DNA of 64,000 nucleotides from Euryarchaeota archaeon UBA462 (GTDB lineage: Archaea > Thermoplasmatota > Poseidoniia > Poseidoniales > Thalassarchaeaceae): the NCBI GenBank assembly GCA_002506755.1, contig DAYD01000016.1, positions 57,989 to 121,988 on the forward strand, given 5' to 3'. The translations under genes and the position numbers were made by a program. Positions 27,420 through 35,626 of this stretch are shown here, piece after piece (position 1 is the stretch's first letter; each line of letters starts with the position of its first letter). The notes under the pieces are model-generated. The model was not told the origin of the DNA and did no database searches. It worked only from the letters and a program-made list of their open reading frames with translations.

Positions 27420-28493
27420 GTGGCAGACGACCTAGAGGCCCTATTTACCTCCCTACTCATACTCGCCTCACCTGTGATTTTTGCTATGCCTGTATCCGTA
27501 GCATGGAGATGGTGGGTAGGTATTGAGCCAGAGCACGAACATTATAGAGAGAAAGTTAGGAGAGTTCTCGACTCGGGTATGCCTTTGGTGCGATATAGAT
27601 CTGAGTTGGATGCAGAGGCAAGAAAGGTACACCTTACTTCAGACAGACAGGCTAGAATTGAGTCAGATCTTCTTCATAAACTTAGATTACAACACTTTCT
27701 ATTATTCCCAAGTCTAATTTTATGGCCTTTAGTCGGCATATTCGCAGCCATAATTACGATTCCGATGATGCCTCTACTTAGACTAATAGAATGGGTCCTG
27801 ATAGAAAAAAAGGTATTGTCATTTGTTGCGGTTCTTATCCAGAAATATACAAGATGGGAAATTATTGGGATACCGAGGCTAGATGACGGGGCGAAACAAC
27901 TTGACAAAGTTCTTGCATCAATACACAGGATGCCAACAACAGTTTTTCTCGGTTTGTTTGCATACCTGATTGTTTCTTACGCCCCCTTGTCATCGTTTCA
28001 TGTACTTCTACTAAGCGCCTTAGTTTACATCATTCTAGTATCTGCAATTTCTGTTATTAGGGCTGCTACTGAGAGCACTCTTACTTTCGCTGACCCAACT
28101 AATCGGAAAATTATGCCCATGGACAGTTATGTTGATGAAAAATTGGGACCATGGGTCGGGGTAGGGCTCCTGTTCTTGCTATCCAGGCAAATGATGTATG
28201 GCTCTAAGATAAGAACAGGAGATTTACTAATTGACCCTGTGCCATTTGCAATCAGTGTTCTCTTGGTACTATACACGGCCACCATCATAGGGATCACTGT
28301 TGAGATTGTCTTTTTCAGAAATCGTGGAGAGTCAGTCAAGAAGACATTCCAAAATCAAATGGTTGGTGTTTTCAATCCAATGGTATATTTGTTTAACAGA
28401 AATTTAGGCTCCCTAAGACTTGTGCCATTAATGACATTGTCAGAATGGGTAGAGGGTGACGAGGATTTTGATACTGCATTCAGACAGAAGTAA
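27420..28493 (+). CDS. Polytopic membrane protein of unknown function
   Basis: A 357-residue protein starting at GTG 27420. An initial hydrophobic helix (LLILASPVIFAMPVSVAW) is followed by a charged cytoplasmic segment of about 60 residues, two helices (FLLFPSLILWPLVGIFAAIITIP and nearby), another soluble stretch and three or four further helices (VFLGLFAYLIVSYAP, VLLLSALVYIILVSAISVI, PFAISVLLVLYTATIIGITV). No known motif is evident. Its last 14 bp overlap the convergent YgfZ-like gene. I cannot assign a family. Confidence 0.6.
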   Translation: MADDLEALFTSLLILASPVIFAMPVSVAWRWWVGIEPEHEHYREKVRRVLDSGMPLVRYRSELDAEARKVHLTSDRQARIESDLLHKLRLQHFLLFPSLILWPLVGIFAAIITIPMMPLLRLIEWVLIEKKVLSFVAVLIQKYTRWEIIGIPRLDDGAKQLDKVLASIHRMPTTVFLGLFAYLIVSYAPLSSFHVLLLSALVYIILVSAISVIRAATESTLTFADPTNRKIMPMDSYVDEKLGPWVGVGLLFLLSRQMMYGSKIRTGDLLIDPVPFAISVLLVLYTATIIGITVEIVFFRNRGESVKKTFQNQMVGVFNPMVYLFNRNLGSLRLVPLMTLSEWVEGDEDFDTAFRQK

Positions 28494-29394
28494 GCATCTC
28501 AGCTACTGCTTTGGTACCGTCTGGTAGATTGAGTAGGGCTCGATCTCCAATTATTGAATCACAAATTGCTAAGGATAGAGAGATTTCTCCGTTAGTAGCG
28601 GATGAAGTCACAAAAATTCTTCCCACATCATCAATCAAAATTTTTCCAACCTCTAATTTAGTCTCTGATTTTATCATCAACATTTGTTTAGAAGACTTTC
28701 CCCTACTATCCATTCTAGCATGAATTTCCTGACCAGGATAACACCCCTTGTCTAAACTTATCAAATCACCCATTCCTAGATCTCCGGGTAATTTTCCTCT
28801 TGAATCTAGCAAAGATGGAATGCCATTGTTTATTCTGAGAAAATCCCATCGACCTAAGTTCCCTAATTTTGATCTTGACTCCTCCAAGGAAGTAAGTAAA
28901 CCATCTAACTGCTCCTTGGGGGCCATAATATCTATGATATGGCAATGATTATATTTTTTCATTGAAATCAGTAGGTCTCCATGTTCCAAAACTCTATCAT
29001 TTCTTAAATTTACAGATTCAATTAGAAATTTAGCCAGAACAAGGTCGGGATTTTTGCAAACTATCAAAATCTGGGTTATTGCATCATCGGCATTTAACAC
29101 TTGACAGTCTTCATCCCAAGATACGCCCGTGACCAACTTTTTCCTAGTTTCATGTGATTCTTCTTTATCGGAAATTACCAATAATTGGCCATCAATAAAA
29201 ATAATTGAGACTTGATCGACAATTCTTCCATTAGCATCGCAGAATAGAGTACTTTGTCGACCTAAGTTATCCATTCTTGTCAGGTTTGTAGACACGGTTC
29301 TATCAATAACTTTCAGTGAATCTAAACCTTTGAGCAGAGTCACTGAGGAGTCTAAAATGAAGTGTTCGGAGTTGCCGTTGAGATAGTTCGTCAA
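28480..29394 (-). CDS. ygfZ: YgfZ/CAF17-like folate-binding Fe-S cluster repair protein
   Basis: GcvT-fold protein of 304 residues. The hallmark DKGCYPGQEIHARMDSRGKSS contains the K-G-C-Y-x-G-Q-E motif of YgfZ, which uses a folate to help assemble or repair iron-sulfur clusters in certain enzymes. The N-terminal DRTVSTNLTRMDNLGRQSTLFCDANGRIVDQ fits the same family. Start is TTG 29394 with GAGGT nine bases upstream. It lies 9 bp after an A-type Fe-S carrier gene on the same strand, a meaningful pairing. Confidence 0.85.
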   Translation of the reverse strand: MTNYLNGNSEHFILDSSVTLLKGLDSLKVIDRTVSTNLTRMDNLGRQSTLFCDANGRIVDQVSIIFIDGQLLVISDKEESHETRKKLVTGVSWDEDCQVLNADDAITQILIVCKNPDLVLAKFLIESVNLRNDRVLEHGDLLISMKKYNHCHIIDIMAPKEQLDGLLTSLEESRSKLGNLGRWDFLRINNGIPSLLDSRGKLPGDLGMGDLISLDKGCYPGQEIHARMDSRGKSSKQMLMIKSETKLEVGKILIDDVGRIFVTSSATNGEISLSLAICDSIIGDRALLNLPDGTKAVAEMLTSV

Positions 29395-29403
29395 TTGACT
29401 ACC

Positions 29404-29790
29404 TCAGCCGAATGACTGCCCACAACCACAAGATCTGTCGGCGTTTGGGTTATTGATTTGGAAACCCCCTCCCATCAATGTGTCTTTGTAGTCCACCAAT
29501 ATTCCGGAAAGAAGGGAGCTGTCTTTGTTATGTACGACTACTGGTATTCCATCTACGTTTAGTCTCTGGAAGTTGTTATCCTTAGGGTCTTCAATAATTT
29601 TCATGTCATATAAATACCCTGAGCACCCGCCTGATTGGGCACTGATTACAAGAACGTGAGTATCTTCGTCTCCGTTCATGTTTTCCTTCAGAGCCTTCTT
29701 TGCTGACTCGGAAAACTGTAAGTCTACATCTACAATGGGTGTTTCTGTCACAACTGGTAGCGAGAATCCTTCCCCCCCTAGTATGCCCAT
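29404..29790 (-). CDS. A-type iron-sulfur cluster carrier (IscA/ErpA-like)
   Basis: Scaffold/carrier that hands [Fe-S] clusters to apoproteins. The 128-residue protein has the three conserved cysteines in context: SGGCSGYLYDM and, at the C-terminus, SCGCGQSFG. FSESAKKALKENM and GGGFQINNPNA are further family landmarks. A 20-residue N-terminal extension precedes the domain. It is cotranscribed with the YgfZ-like gene; the divergent fdhD gene starts 83 bp away and its molybdoenzyme partner also needs cofactors. Sub-family (IscA, ErpA or SufA) is not resolved. Confidence 0.92.
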   Translation of the reverse strand: MGILGGEGFSLPVVTETPIVDVDLQFSESAKKALKENMNGDEDTHVLVISAQSGGCSGYLYDMKIIEDPKDNNFQRLNVDGIPVVVHNKDSSLLSGILVDYKDTLMGGGFQINNPNADRSCGCGQSFG

Positions 29791-29872
29791 GATATTACGT
29801 GTAAACAGATGTATTTCAACAGTTGGTATAATCTCACATCACACATATCAATCAGATTCAACTCCCAGCCAC

Positions 29873-30679
29873 ATGGATGGCATAGAACAGAGAGATGTGG
29901 CGCGAATCATTGGCTCTGATCTTGTGAGGGAACATGATGCAGTGACAATGGAGGATCCTCTTACAATAGAGCTCATCACACCAGAATATGGGACCTATAA
30001 TCTAGGTGTCACCATGAGAACTAGGGGTGAAGATCGGAGCTTAGCTCTAGGCTTTCTCTATTCTGAAGGCATAATATCAAGTATGGACAATATAGAAAGA
30101 ATTGATTCTGAGGAAGATGTAATTTCTCTGACTCTACAAAGGGGGTCAAAATTCGATCCTAAGGTACACTGCAGACCCAGTACCGTGAGCTCTGCTTGTG
30201 GTATTTGCGGGAGAAGTACCATTGACGACGCCCTTGGTATGCATGGTCGTATTGATCTCGACGAGGTTTCATCTATTTCGTTGAAGGTAATTGCTGAATG
30301 CCTCAACCAGATTAGAACTTCGCAAAAAATATTTGATTTGACGGGAGGTTCTCATGCCTGTTGTAGTTTCACAACCGATGCAAAAATGATCGAAATTTTT
30401 GAGGATGTTGGTCGCCATAATGCTATGGACAAGCTTGTAGGATCATACTTCAGAAAACGGAAGATGCCTCCTACTGAGCCGATTTGTATATTGTCTGGGA
30501 GGGCTTCATTTGAGCTAGTGCACAAATCCCTCCTTGCTGGATTCCCAATATTGGTCGCTATTGGCGCGCCCAGTACTATGGCAGTAGATCTTTCCAAAGA
30601 ACATGGCCAGACACTGATATGTTTTGCAAAGGAGAATTCGTTAACGGCTTACAGTGGTGTTAGGAGGATTTCCCAATAG
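29873..30679 (+). CDS. fdhD: Formate dehydrogenase sulfurtransferase FdhD
   Basis: Transfers sulfur to the molybdenum cofactor of formate dehydrogenase-type enzymes. From ATG 29873 it has 268 residues, the family norm; the open frame reaches further up but would cross the divergent Fe-S carrier. SACGICGRS carries the CxxC sulfur-carrier pair. RSLALGFLYSEGII, TGGSHACCSF, EDVGRHNAMDKLVG and SGRASFELVHKSLLAGFPILVAIGAPS are the conserved blocks. It sits about 115 bp upstream of the formate-dehydrogenase-like gene on the same strand, which is its expected client. Confidence 0.94.
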   Translation: MDGIEQRDVARIIGSDLVREHDAVTMEDPLTIELITPEYGTYNLGVTMRTRGEDRSLALGFLYSEGIISSMDNIERIDSEEDVISLTLQRGSKFDPKVHCRPSTVSSACGICGRSTIDDALGMHGRIDLDEVSSISLKVIAECLNQIRTSQKIFDLTGGSHACCSFTTDAKMIEIFEDVGRHNAMDKLVGSYFRKRKMPPTEPICILSGRASFELVHKSLLAGFPILVAIGAPSTMAVDLSKEHGQTLICFAKENSLTAYSGVRRISQ

Positions 30680-30793
30680 AGGGGGAGTCCCCAGAAAAAG
30701 AGTACTAGAAAGATTTAGTCAAAACATTAAGTCCACCGTTCATACCCATCCAAACTAGTATTCGAACACTCTATTCACCCTCAGTATATTGAA

Positions 30794-33094
30794 ATGCGGT
30801 GTCTGATTATAATGTCCGTGCGTGAAAGGCCTGTTCATACAACCCCACTCGATTCCAGGGTGCCGAGCAAATCAAAACCCAGTAAATCGGCAGCTGGTAT
30901 GCCAGCGATAATTTCGACACTGAAGCACGGTGTGACTAAAATGGGGGTAAGGGGCACCATCTCTAATCTGACGAAGGTCAACAAATTCTCTGGGTTCGAT
31001 TGTCCGGGATGTGCTTGGCCTGACCCCGATTACAGAAGGACAATAGCTGAATTCTGTGAAAATGGGGCTAAAGCAATAGCTGATGAAGCCACATCAAGGA
31101 GGGCGGACCCAGATTTCTGGTCACAGAACACGGTTGTAGAGTTATCAAAAAGATCTGACCAATGGCTCAATAGCCAAGGTAGGCTGACTCATCCATTGAT
31201 TCTTAAGGAAGGATCCGAATATTATGAGGAGATCGAATGGGGAGAAGCATTCGATTTTATTGCTAATGAGTTAGCTAATCTGGACTCACCGGATCAGGCG
31301 CTTTTCTACACTTCCGGAAGGACTAGCAATGAAGCAGCATACCTATGGCAGCTATTAGCAAGGAGAATCGGAACTAACAACCTGCCTGATTGCTCGAATA
31401 TGTGCCATGAGTCATCAGGAGTCGCCCTGAATCAATCTATTGGAATCGGTAAGGGGACTGTAAAACTTGATGACTTTGAAAAGGCAGATTTGATATTAGT
31501 GATAGGCCAAAACCCTGGAACTAACCACCCTAGAATGCTAACTGCCCTTAGAGATTCAAAAAGGGCAGGTGCCTCAATTGTTAGTATTAATCCGTTAAAG
31601 GAAACAGGCATGGTTCGTTTCAAACATCCACAAAACCCCTTGGAAGTATTGGGTACAGGAAATTCAATAGCAGACAGGCATATCCGGGTTAAAGTCAATG
31701 GCGATCAAGCTCTTTTCAGAGGATTGGCGAAAATCATAATTCCACTATTGGAAGAACAACCTCAATTCATAATAGACCATACGCACGGTTTTGACCAATA
31801 CAGGGATTCTGTAGCTAATACATCATGGTCTGAAATCGTATCACAGAGTGGTGTTGAGAGGTCGGAAATCAATAAATTGGGAAAACTGATGAATAGGGCT
31901 GATTCTATAATATGCTGCTGGGCAATGGGACTCACTCAACACAAGAATTCAGTAGCGACAATACAGGAAATTGTCAATGTTCTTCTCCTAGGTGGAAATA
32001 TAGGGAGACCGGGTGCAGGCCTCTGCCCGGTTCGGGGTCACTCCAATGTTCAGGGAGATAGGACTGTAGGAATAAATCACGACCCGTCTGAGGAATTCCT
32101 CGAATCGTTAGAAACTGAGTTCGGAATAAAGCCTGTTTACAGGAAAGGTTCGGATTCCGTAGATGCAGTAAAGCGTATGACAAATGGGGAATCTAATGTA
32201 TTCCTATCTATGGGAGGGAATTTCCTTTCTGCGATGTCCGATACAAATGCAACGGCTAAGGCTCTACAGAACTGTAAGCTGACAGTTCAGATATCCACGA
32301 AACCAAATAGGTCACACTTGATAACTGGGAAGACTGGGATTATTCTCCCCTGCTTAGGTAGGACTGAGAGTGATATGACAGGGGGGCATTCCCAATTGGT
32401 GACTGTTGAGAACTCCATGGGGGTTGTCCACACATCAATTGGAGTGGCGCAACCTGCAAGCAAACACCTAATGTCTGAGCCGGCTATAGTATCTGGGATA
32501 GCCGGGTCATTAGAATCTTTAATTGGCAGCTCAGGAATAAAATGGAAAAATCTTGCTGAGAATTACGACAGGATAAGAGATTGTATTGAAAGGACAATCC
32601 CGGGTTTTGATCGGTATAATGAGAGATGTAGGTGGGATGGAGGATTCTATTTACCCAACCCACCCAGAGATGACCTTGTTTTCAATACAAGTACGGGAAG
32701 GGCCAATTTTATCTCAAATGAGCTAAATGGAATAAATCAAGTGGATGGAGAATTTCTCATGATGACAATAAGATCCCATGACCAGTATAACACAACAATA
32801 TACGGGACAGATGATAGATATAGGGGCATTTCTGGAGGAAGAAGAGTGGTGATGATGAACCATAAAGATATGAAATCGAATGGATGGGTGCAGTATCAGG
32901 AAGTTTCAATCAAATCAAATTACAATGGGATAGAGAGGAGCTCTGAAGGTTGGTATTTGATTGAATACGACATTCCTCCTGGAAACGTAGCGACATATTT
33001 TCCTGAGTCTAACGTATTGATACCTCTGGATAGTGTGGCCGATTTAAGCAAAACACCTACTAGTAAATCAGTCATAGTCAGCATTTCAGCCTAG
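30794..33094 (+). CDS. Molybdopterin oxidoreductase, FdhF/YdeP-like formate dehydrogenase alpha subunit
   Basis: A 766-residue (or 760 from ATG 30812) molybdopterin enzyme of the YdeP sub-family. NKFSGFDCPGCAWPDP near residue 75 is the typical N-terminus, with too few cysteines for the usual [4Fe-4S] site. NMCHESSGVALNQSIGIGKG carries the cysteine at the position of the Sec/Cys metal ligand. IGQNPGTNHPRML, LLGGNIGRPGAGLCPVRGHSNVQG and a C-terminal molybdopterin-dinucleotide domain (SHDQYNTTIYG, YFPESNVLIPL) follow. Substrate is not fixed by sequence: formate is the family default, but YdeP-type enzymes are poorly characterised. fdhD next door supports a formate-dehydrogenase-like cofactor. 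Confidence 0.86.
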   Translation: MRCLIIMSVRERPVHTTPLDSRVPSKSKPSKSAAGMPAIISTLKHGVTKMGVRGTISNLTKVNKFSGFDCPGCAWPDPDYRRTIAEFCENGAKAIADEATSRRADPDFWSQNTVVELSKRSDQWLNSQGRLTHPLILKEGSEYYEEIEWGEAFDFIANELANLDSPDQALFYTSGRTSNEAAYLWQLLARRIGTNNLPDCSNMCHESSGVALNQSIGIGKGTVKLDDFEKADLILVIGQNPGTNHPRMLTALRDSKRAGASIVSINPLKETGMVRFKHPQNPLEVLGTGNSIADRHIRVKVNGDQALFRGLAKIIIPLLEEQPQFIIDHTHGFDQYRDSVANTSWSEIVSQSGVERSEINKLGKLMNRADSIICCWAMGLTQHKNSVATIQEIVNVLLLGGNIGRPGAGLCPVRGHSNVQGDRTVGINHDPSEEFLESLETEFGIKPVYRKGSDSVDAVKRMTNGESNVFLSMGGNFLSAMSDTNATAKALQNCKLTVQISTKPNRSHLITGKTGIILPCLGRTESDMTGGHSQLVTVENSMGVVHTSIGVAQPASKHLMSEPAIVSGIAGSLESLIGSSGIKWKNLAENYDRIRDCIERTIPGFDRYNERCRWDGGFYLPNPPRDDLVFNTSTGRANFISNELNGINQVDGEFLMMTIRSHDQYNTTIYGTDDRYRGISGGRRVVMMNHKDMKSNGWVQYQEVSIKSNYNGIERSSEGWYLIEYDIPPGNVATYFPESNVLIPLDSVADLSKTPTSKSVIVSISA

Positions 33095-34276
33095 TCAAAC
33101 CCGTGATTGCCTTTTTGCCTGTTCTCTAGCTAGAAGCCTACACCTGCTGAGTTGCGTCTCACAGATTATGAGCTCATCCTTGTCTAGACCTATTTCGATT
33201 GCTTGTGAGAAGCACTTTATTGCATCTTCGAATAGCTCTACAGCGGCATATGATGAACCCATGTTGAACAAAGTTTTACCCTTCACACTTTTGGGGTCTA
33301 TCCCTATTGCCGTATGGTAAGCAATTACGCTCTCAGGATATCTAGCTGCATTGTAAAGTGCATTGCCCCTAGCGTTGTGGGTTTTTATCTTAAGCTCAAT
33401 CTCTTCAGGTGGGCAACCTCCTATTGCCTTCTCGAAGCTGCTAAGAGCCTCGTCATGTTTGCCTTCATTCATCAGATTGATCCCCATATTGTACCATCCT
33501 ATTGAATCTTCTAAGTCCCGCGTCGGTTCTGGTTCTTCCGACTTTGACTGTGCTTCTTCTGCTGCCATCATAAGTGATTCAACATCATATTGGTCAATTT
33601 GCTCTGAAGGGGCTTCATTGATGTGTTCTTCTTGTTTTAATTCCAAAGAGTAAGCTCTATTCATGCATTGTTCTGACCTTTCACCATAACCGGCTGCAGA
33701 CAATGCTTCCCCAAGGCCTCTCCATATTTCCGGTGACTCTGGGGCCTCATTTAGTAGTCCTTTCCAAATTGCGACTGCAGAAGAATGGTCCCCAGTTGAG
33801 GTGAGAGACTTCGCTTCAGATTTCCTTGATTGAGGCGAGACTTTTGGATTAGGATCTTCTATTCTTTCTTCTCCCTCAGATTCGAGGGCTCTGGCCTTTA
33901 CGAAAAGTTTTTTTGGAAGTGAATCTGATACCTCGTAATTTGCTATCCTAGAAATATTATCATCATCCGGAAGTGAAACCTTCGCTAATTTGGCGTATTC
34001 GGAAGCCTTTACAGGATCTTGATTTTCCACCAATGCTGCTAAGTTTGCTAAAGTTGGACCGTGATTGGGATATGATTTATGGGATTTTTCGAATGATTTT
34101 ATTGCTTCGTCCAGATCTCCAATCTTAGCGTATAGAACCCCTAGACAATATAAAGCAGTAGAATTGTCGGGATCAAATGATATGACTCTTTGGTAAGATT
34201 CGATGGATTCTGAGATCTGATTTGAATTGGCCTTTTCCAATGCCAAATCTAGCATTTCATGTATGCCACCCTCCAT
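33095..34276 (-). CDS. Tetratricopeptide repeat protein
   Basis: A 393-residue helical repeat protein without signal peptide. Two TPR blocks are visible. The N-terminal block covers about residues 15-115 (RVISFDPDNSTALYCLGVLYAKIGDLDEAIKSFEKS type units). The C-terminal block covers about residues 260-380 (GWYNMGINLMNEGKHDEALSSFEKAIGG; GNALYNAARYPESVIAYHTAIGIDP). One further unit lies near 175-215, with acidic low-complexity linkers between. It is a cytoplasmic scaffold by type; partners cannot be named. It converges on the molybdoenzyme gene with no spacer. Confidence 0.82.
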   Translation of the reverse strand: MEGGIHEMLDLALEKANSNQISESIESYQRVISFDPDNSTALYCLGVLYAKIGDLDEAIKSFEKSHKSYPNHGPTLANLAALVENQDPVKASEYAKLAKVSLPDDDNISRIANYEVSDSLPKKLFVKARALESEGEERIEDPNPKVSPQSRKSEAKSLTSTGDHSSAVAIWKGLLNEAPESPEIWRGLGEALSAAGYGERSEQCMNRAYSLELKQEEHINEAPSEQIDQYDVESLMMAAEEAQSKSEEPEPTRDLEDSIGWYNMGINLMNEGKHDEALSSFEKAIGGCPPEEIELKIKTHNARGNALYNAARYPESVIAYHTAIGIDPKSVKGKTLFNMGSSYAAVELFEDAIKCFSQAIEIGLDKDELIICETQLSRCRLLAREQAKRQSRV

Positions 34277-34329
34277 GTTTGCTTTGGGAAGACCGATGAT
34301 GGATAAGCATTGGCAAGTGATGACAGTGG

Positions 34330-34338
34330 GTATAATTG
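34330..34338 (+). promoter_or_regulatory. TATA-like box before the FMN reductase gene
   Basis: TATAATTGA about 26-34 bases before GTG 34364, with TTGAGGTC as ribosome site just upstream of the start. It would serve the reductase, two-TM protein and PqqD-like protein run. Confidence 0.4.
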
Positions 34339-34363
34339 AAGACAGGGACCCCTATTTGAGGTC

Positions 34364-34909
34364 GTGAGCGATCAAATTGTGATAATGGGAATATGCGGGA
34401 CTTACGACTTGAATTCAGCTAATGGGCGAATGCTGGAGATATTGTTGAAAGAATGTGAATCCTTAGGGGCTCAGACGTTTATTTGGGACCACGGTGAGAA
34501 GCCCTTGCCGTTAGTCGGTGCCCCGGGAAGTTGGGATGATGGCGTGGTAAAGGAATTTCAAGATATGGCCCTGAGCGCAGATGCATTTTTGTTATCAAGC
34601 CCGGAGTATCATGGCACAATGAGTGGTGTGATGAAAAATAGTCTGGATTGGCTTTATTCTAAACATACCTCCGGAAAGGTATTCGGATTAATGGCTACTC
34701 TTGGCGGTCAGAATAGCAATAACACACTGAATCATATGAGGATTGCTGCAAGATGGATACACGGTTGGGTAGCTCCTGAGCAAATAGCAGTTCCACACAT
34801 TAAGGAGGCATTTGACGAAAATGGCTCAATAGTCGATGATCTACTCATGGATAGAGTGAAATCTTTGGCTGCTTCTATGGTATCGAACACAATAAAATTG
34901 AGGAGATAG
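34364..34909 (+). CDS. NAD(P)H-dependent FMN reductase-like flavoprotein
   Basis: Flavodoxin-fold reductase, 181 residues from GTG 34364. The FMN-phosphate loop is GICGTYDLNSANGRML near the N-terminus. LLSSPEYHGTMSGVMKNSLDWL is the diagnostic P-E-Y family block, and MATLGGQNSNNTL follows. Typical members reduce FMN, quinones or azo compounds. It is 1 bp before a small membrane protein gene, which overlaps a PqqD-like gene, so the reductase looks like the first gene of that small cassette. Physiological substrate unknown. Confidence 0.87.
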   Translation: MSDQIVIMGICGTYDLNSANGRMLEILLKECESLGAQTFIWDHGEKPLPLVGAPGSWDDGVVKEFQDMALSADAFLLSSPEYHGTMSGVMKNSLDWLYSKHTSGKVFGLMATLGGQNSNNTLNHMRIAARWIHGWVAPEQIAVPHIKEAFDENGSIVDDLLMDRVKSLAASMVSNTIKLRR

Positions 34910-34910
34910 G

Positions 34911-35081
34911 TTGACGTCCGAGTCTCTGACATCTGCAGAGTCCGTTGCATTGTTCTTAATGTCTTTGAGCGGAGTCGGTACTTGGTGGGCAAGCAACTTC
35001 AGAAGAGGAAAGAAGAAAATGATAGGATTTGTCATAATAGGGATTATGTCCTCCGCTTGGCTAATATTGTCGGTGTTCTAA
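34911..35081 (+). CDS. Small two-TM membrane protein (56 residues)
   Basis: A small gene read from TTG 34911, which has GAGGAG eight bases upstream (over the end of the reductase gene). The 56-residue product has two hydrophobic helices, VALFLMSLSGVGTWWAS and MIGFVIIGIMSSAWLILSVF, joined by a very basic turn (RRGKKK), so both ends probably face outwards. Its TAA stop shares one base with the ATG of the next gene (TAATG), the strongest argument that it is real and translationally coupled. No family is recognised. Confidence 0.65.
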   Translation: MTSESLTSAESVALFLMSLSGVGTWWASNFRRGKKKMIGFVIIGIMSSAWLILSVF

Positions 35082-35422
35082 TGGAGAACGGTTTGATTCC
35101 AAAAAGATCCAATGTTGATTGGGAAATTAATGAACATGGACTAGTAGTTATTACCGTGGATAAGATCTTAGGAAAATTTGAAACAAAGATATCTGACATA
35201 TTCAATGCACCTAAGAAAGTTAGGAGGAAACTTGACGATATGAATTCCAAACTTTGGCTTTTGATGGATGGAACAAATACTATTGCCGAGATTATGAGTG
35301 CAATGGATGATGAATTTAATGAGAAGATATCACCTGTGACTGAAAGAGTTAGCAAATCAATAGCCCACTTCCTAAACCTAGGTTATGTGGAGATTACGAA
35401 TATTAATAATCAAAATAATTAG
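35081..35422 (+). CDS. PqqD-like protein (possible RiPP recognition element fold)
   Basis: A 113-residue protein from ATG 35081; an upstream open frame to 34982 would swallow the small membrane protein. The C-terminal 70 residues match the PqqD winged-helix pattern: KLDDMNSKLWLLMDGTNTIAEIM, then a helix and VSKSIAHFLNLGYVEI, the same order as the LN-x-x-A-x-x-LLDG-x-x-T-x-x-EI signature. PqqD proteins bind leader peptides of ribosomally made, modified peptides and present them to a radical SAM enzyme. No such enzyme is within the window near it, so the partner is either elsewhere or absent. Confidence 0.7.
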   Translation: MENGLIPKRSNVDWEINEHGLVVITVDKILGKFETKISDIFNAPKKVRRKLDDMNSKLWLLMDGTNTIAEIMSAMDDEFNEKISPVTERVSKSIAHFLNLGYVEITNINNQNN

Positions 35423-35483
35423 TATCGAAAACAATTACTAATTTAGAAATGCCGAAATCTTCAGCTATTAATTCCGGTATGTC

Positions 35484-35492
35484 TAAATATTA
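35484..35492 (+). promoter_or_regulatory. TATA box of the cysteine-rich micropeptide gene
   Basis: TAAATATTA centred about 23 bases before ATG 35511. That spacing fits an archaeal promoter giving a leaderless or near-leaderless transcript. Confidence 0.5.
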
Positions 35493-35510
35493 ATTTGCTT
35501 ACCAGATTTT

Positions 35511-35576
35511 ATGCCTCGTCAATGTTGTGATTGCAATCCATGTGATTCTACCTGTTCTTGCGATGGATGCTGTTAA
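35511..35576 (+). CDS. Cysteine-rich micropeptide, 21 residues with 8 cysteines
   Basis: A short frame whose product begins MPRQCCDC, continues NPCDSTCSC and ends DGCC. Cysteines are at positions 5, 6, 8, 11, 15, 17, 20 and 21, with three aspartates between. The pattern of CC, CxC and CxxC resembles miniature metallothioneins. The gene has its own TATA box at a leaderless distance and lies 88 bp after a PqqD-like gene on the same strand. No other start codon is available in frame before an upstream stop at 35484. It could be a metal-binding peptide or the substrate of a peptide-modifying system; there is hardly any leader sequence. Coding status is inferred. Confidence 0.55.
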   Translation: MPRQCCDCNPCDSTCSCDGCC

Positions 35577-35626
35577 ATTTCAGCAATCCATAATATGAAT
35601 AAAAGAAATCATTATTGCACGAATAT

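Noticed and set aside
30680..30793. GGGGGAGTCCCC as a terminator after fdhD
   Set aside because: The stem is only four to five base pairs with a tiny loop and no T-run.
34982..35080. Longer PqqD-like protein starting at 34982
   Set aside because: The extra 33 codons have a composition unlike the family and overlap a better-supported two-TM gene.
35511..35576. The cysteine micropeptide as a classical RiPP precursor
   Set aside because: Only four residues precede the first cysteine, so there is no leader for the PqqD-like protein to bind; kept as an open question rather than a call.
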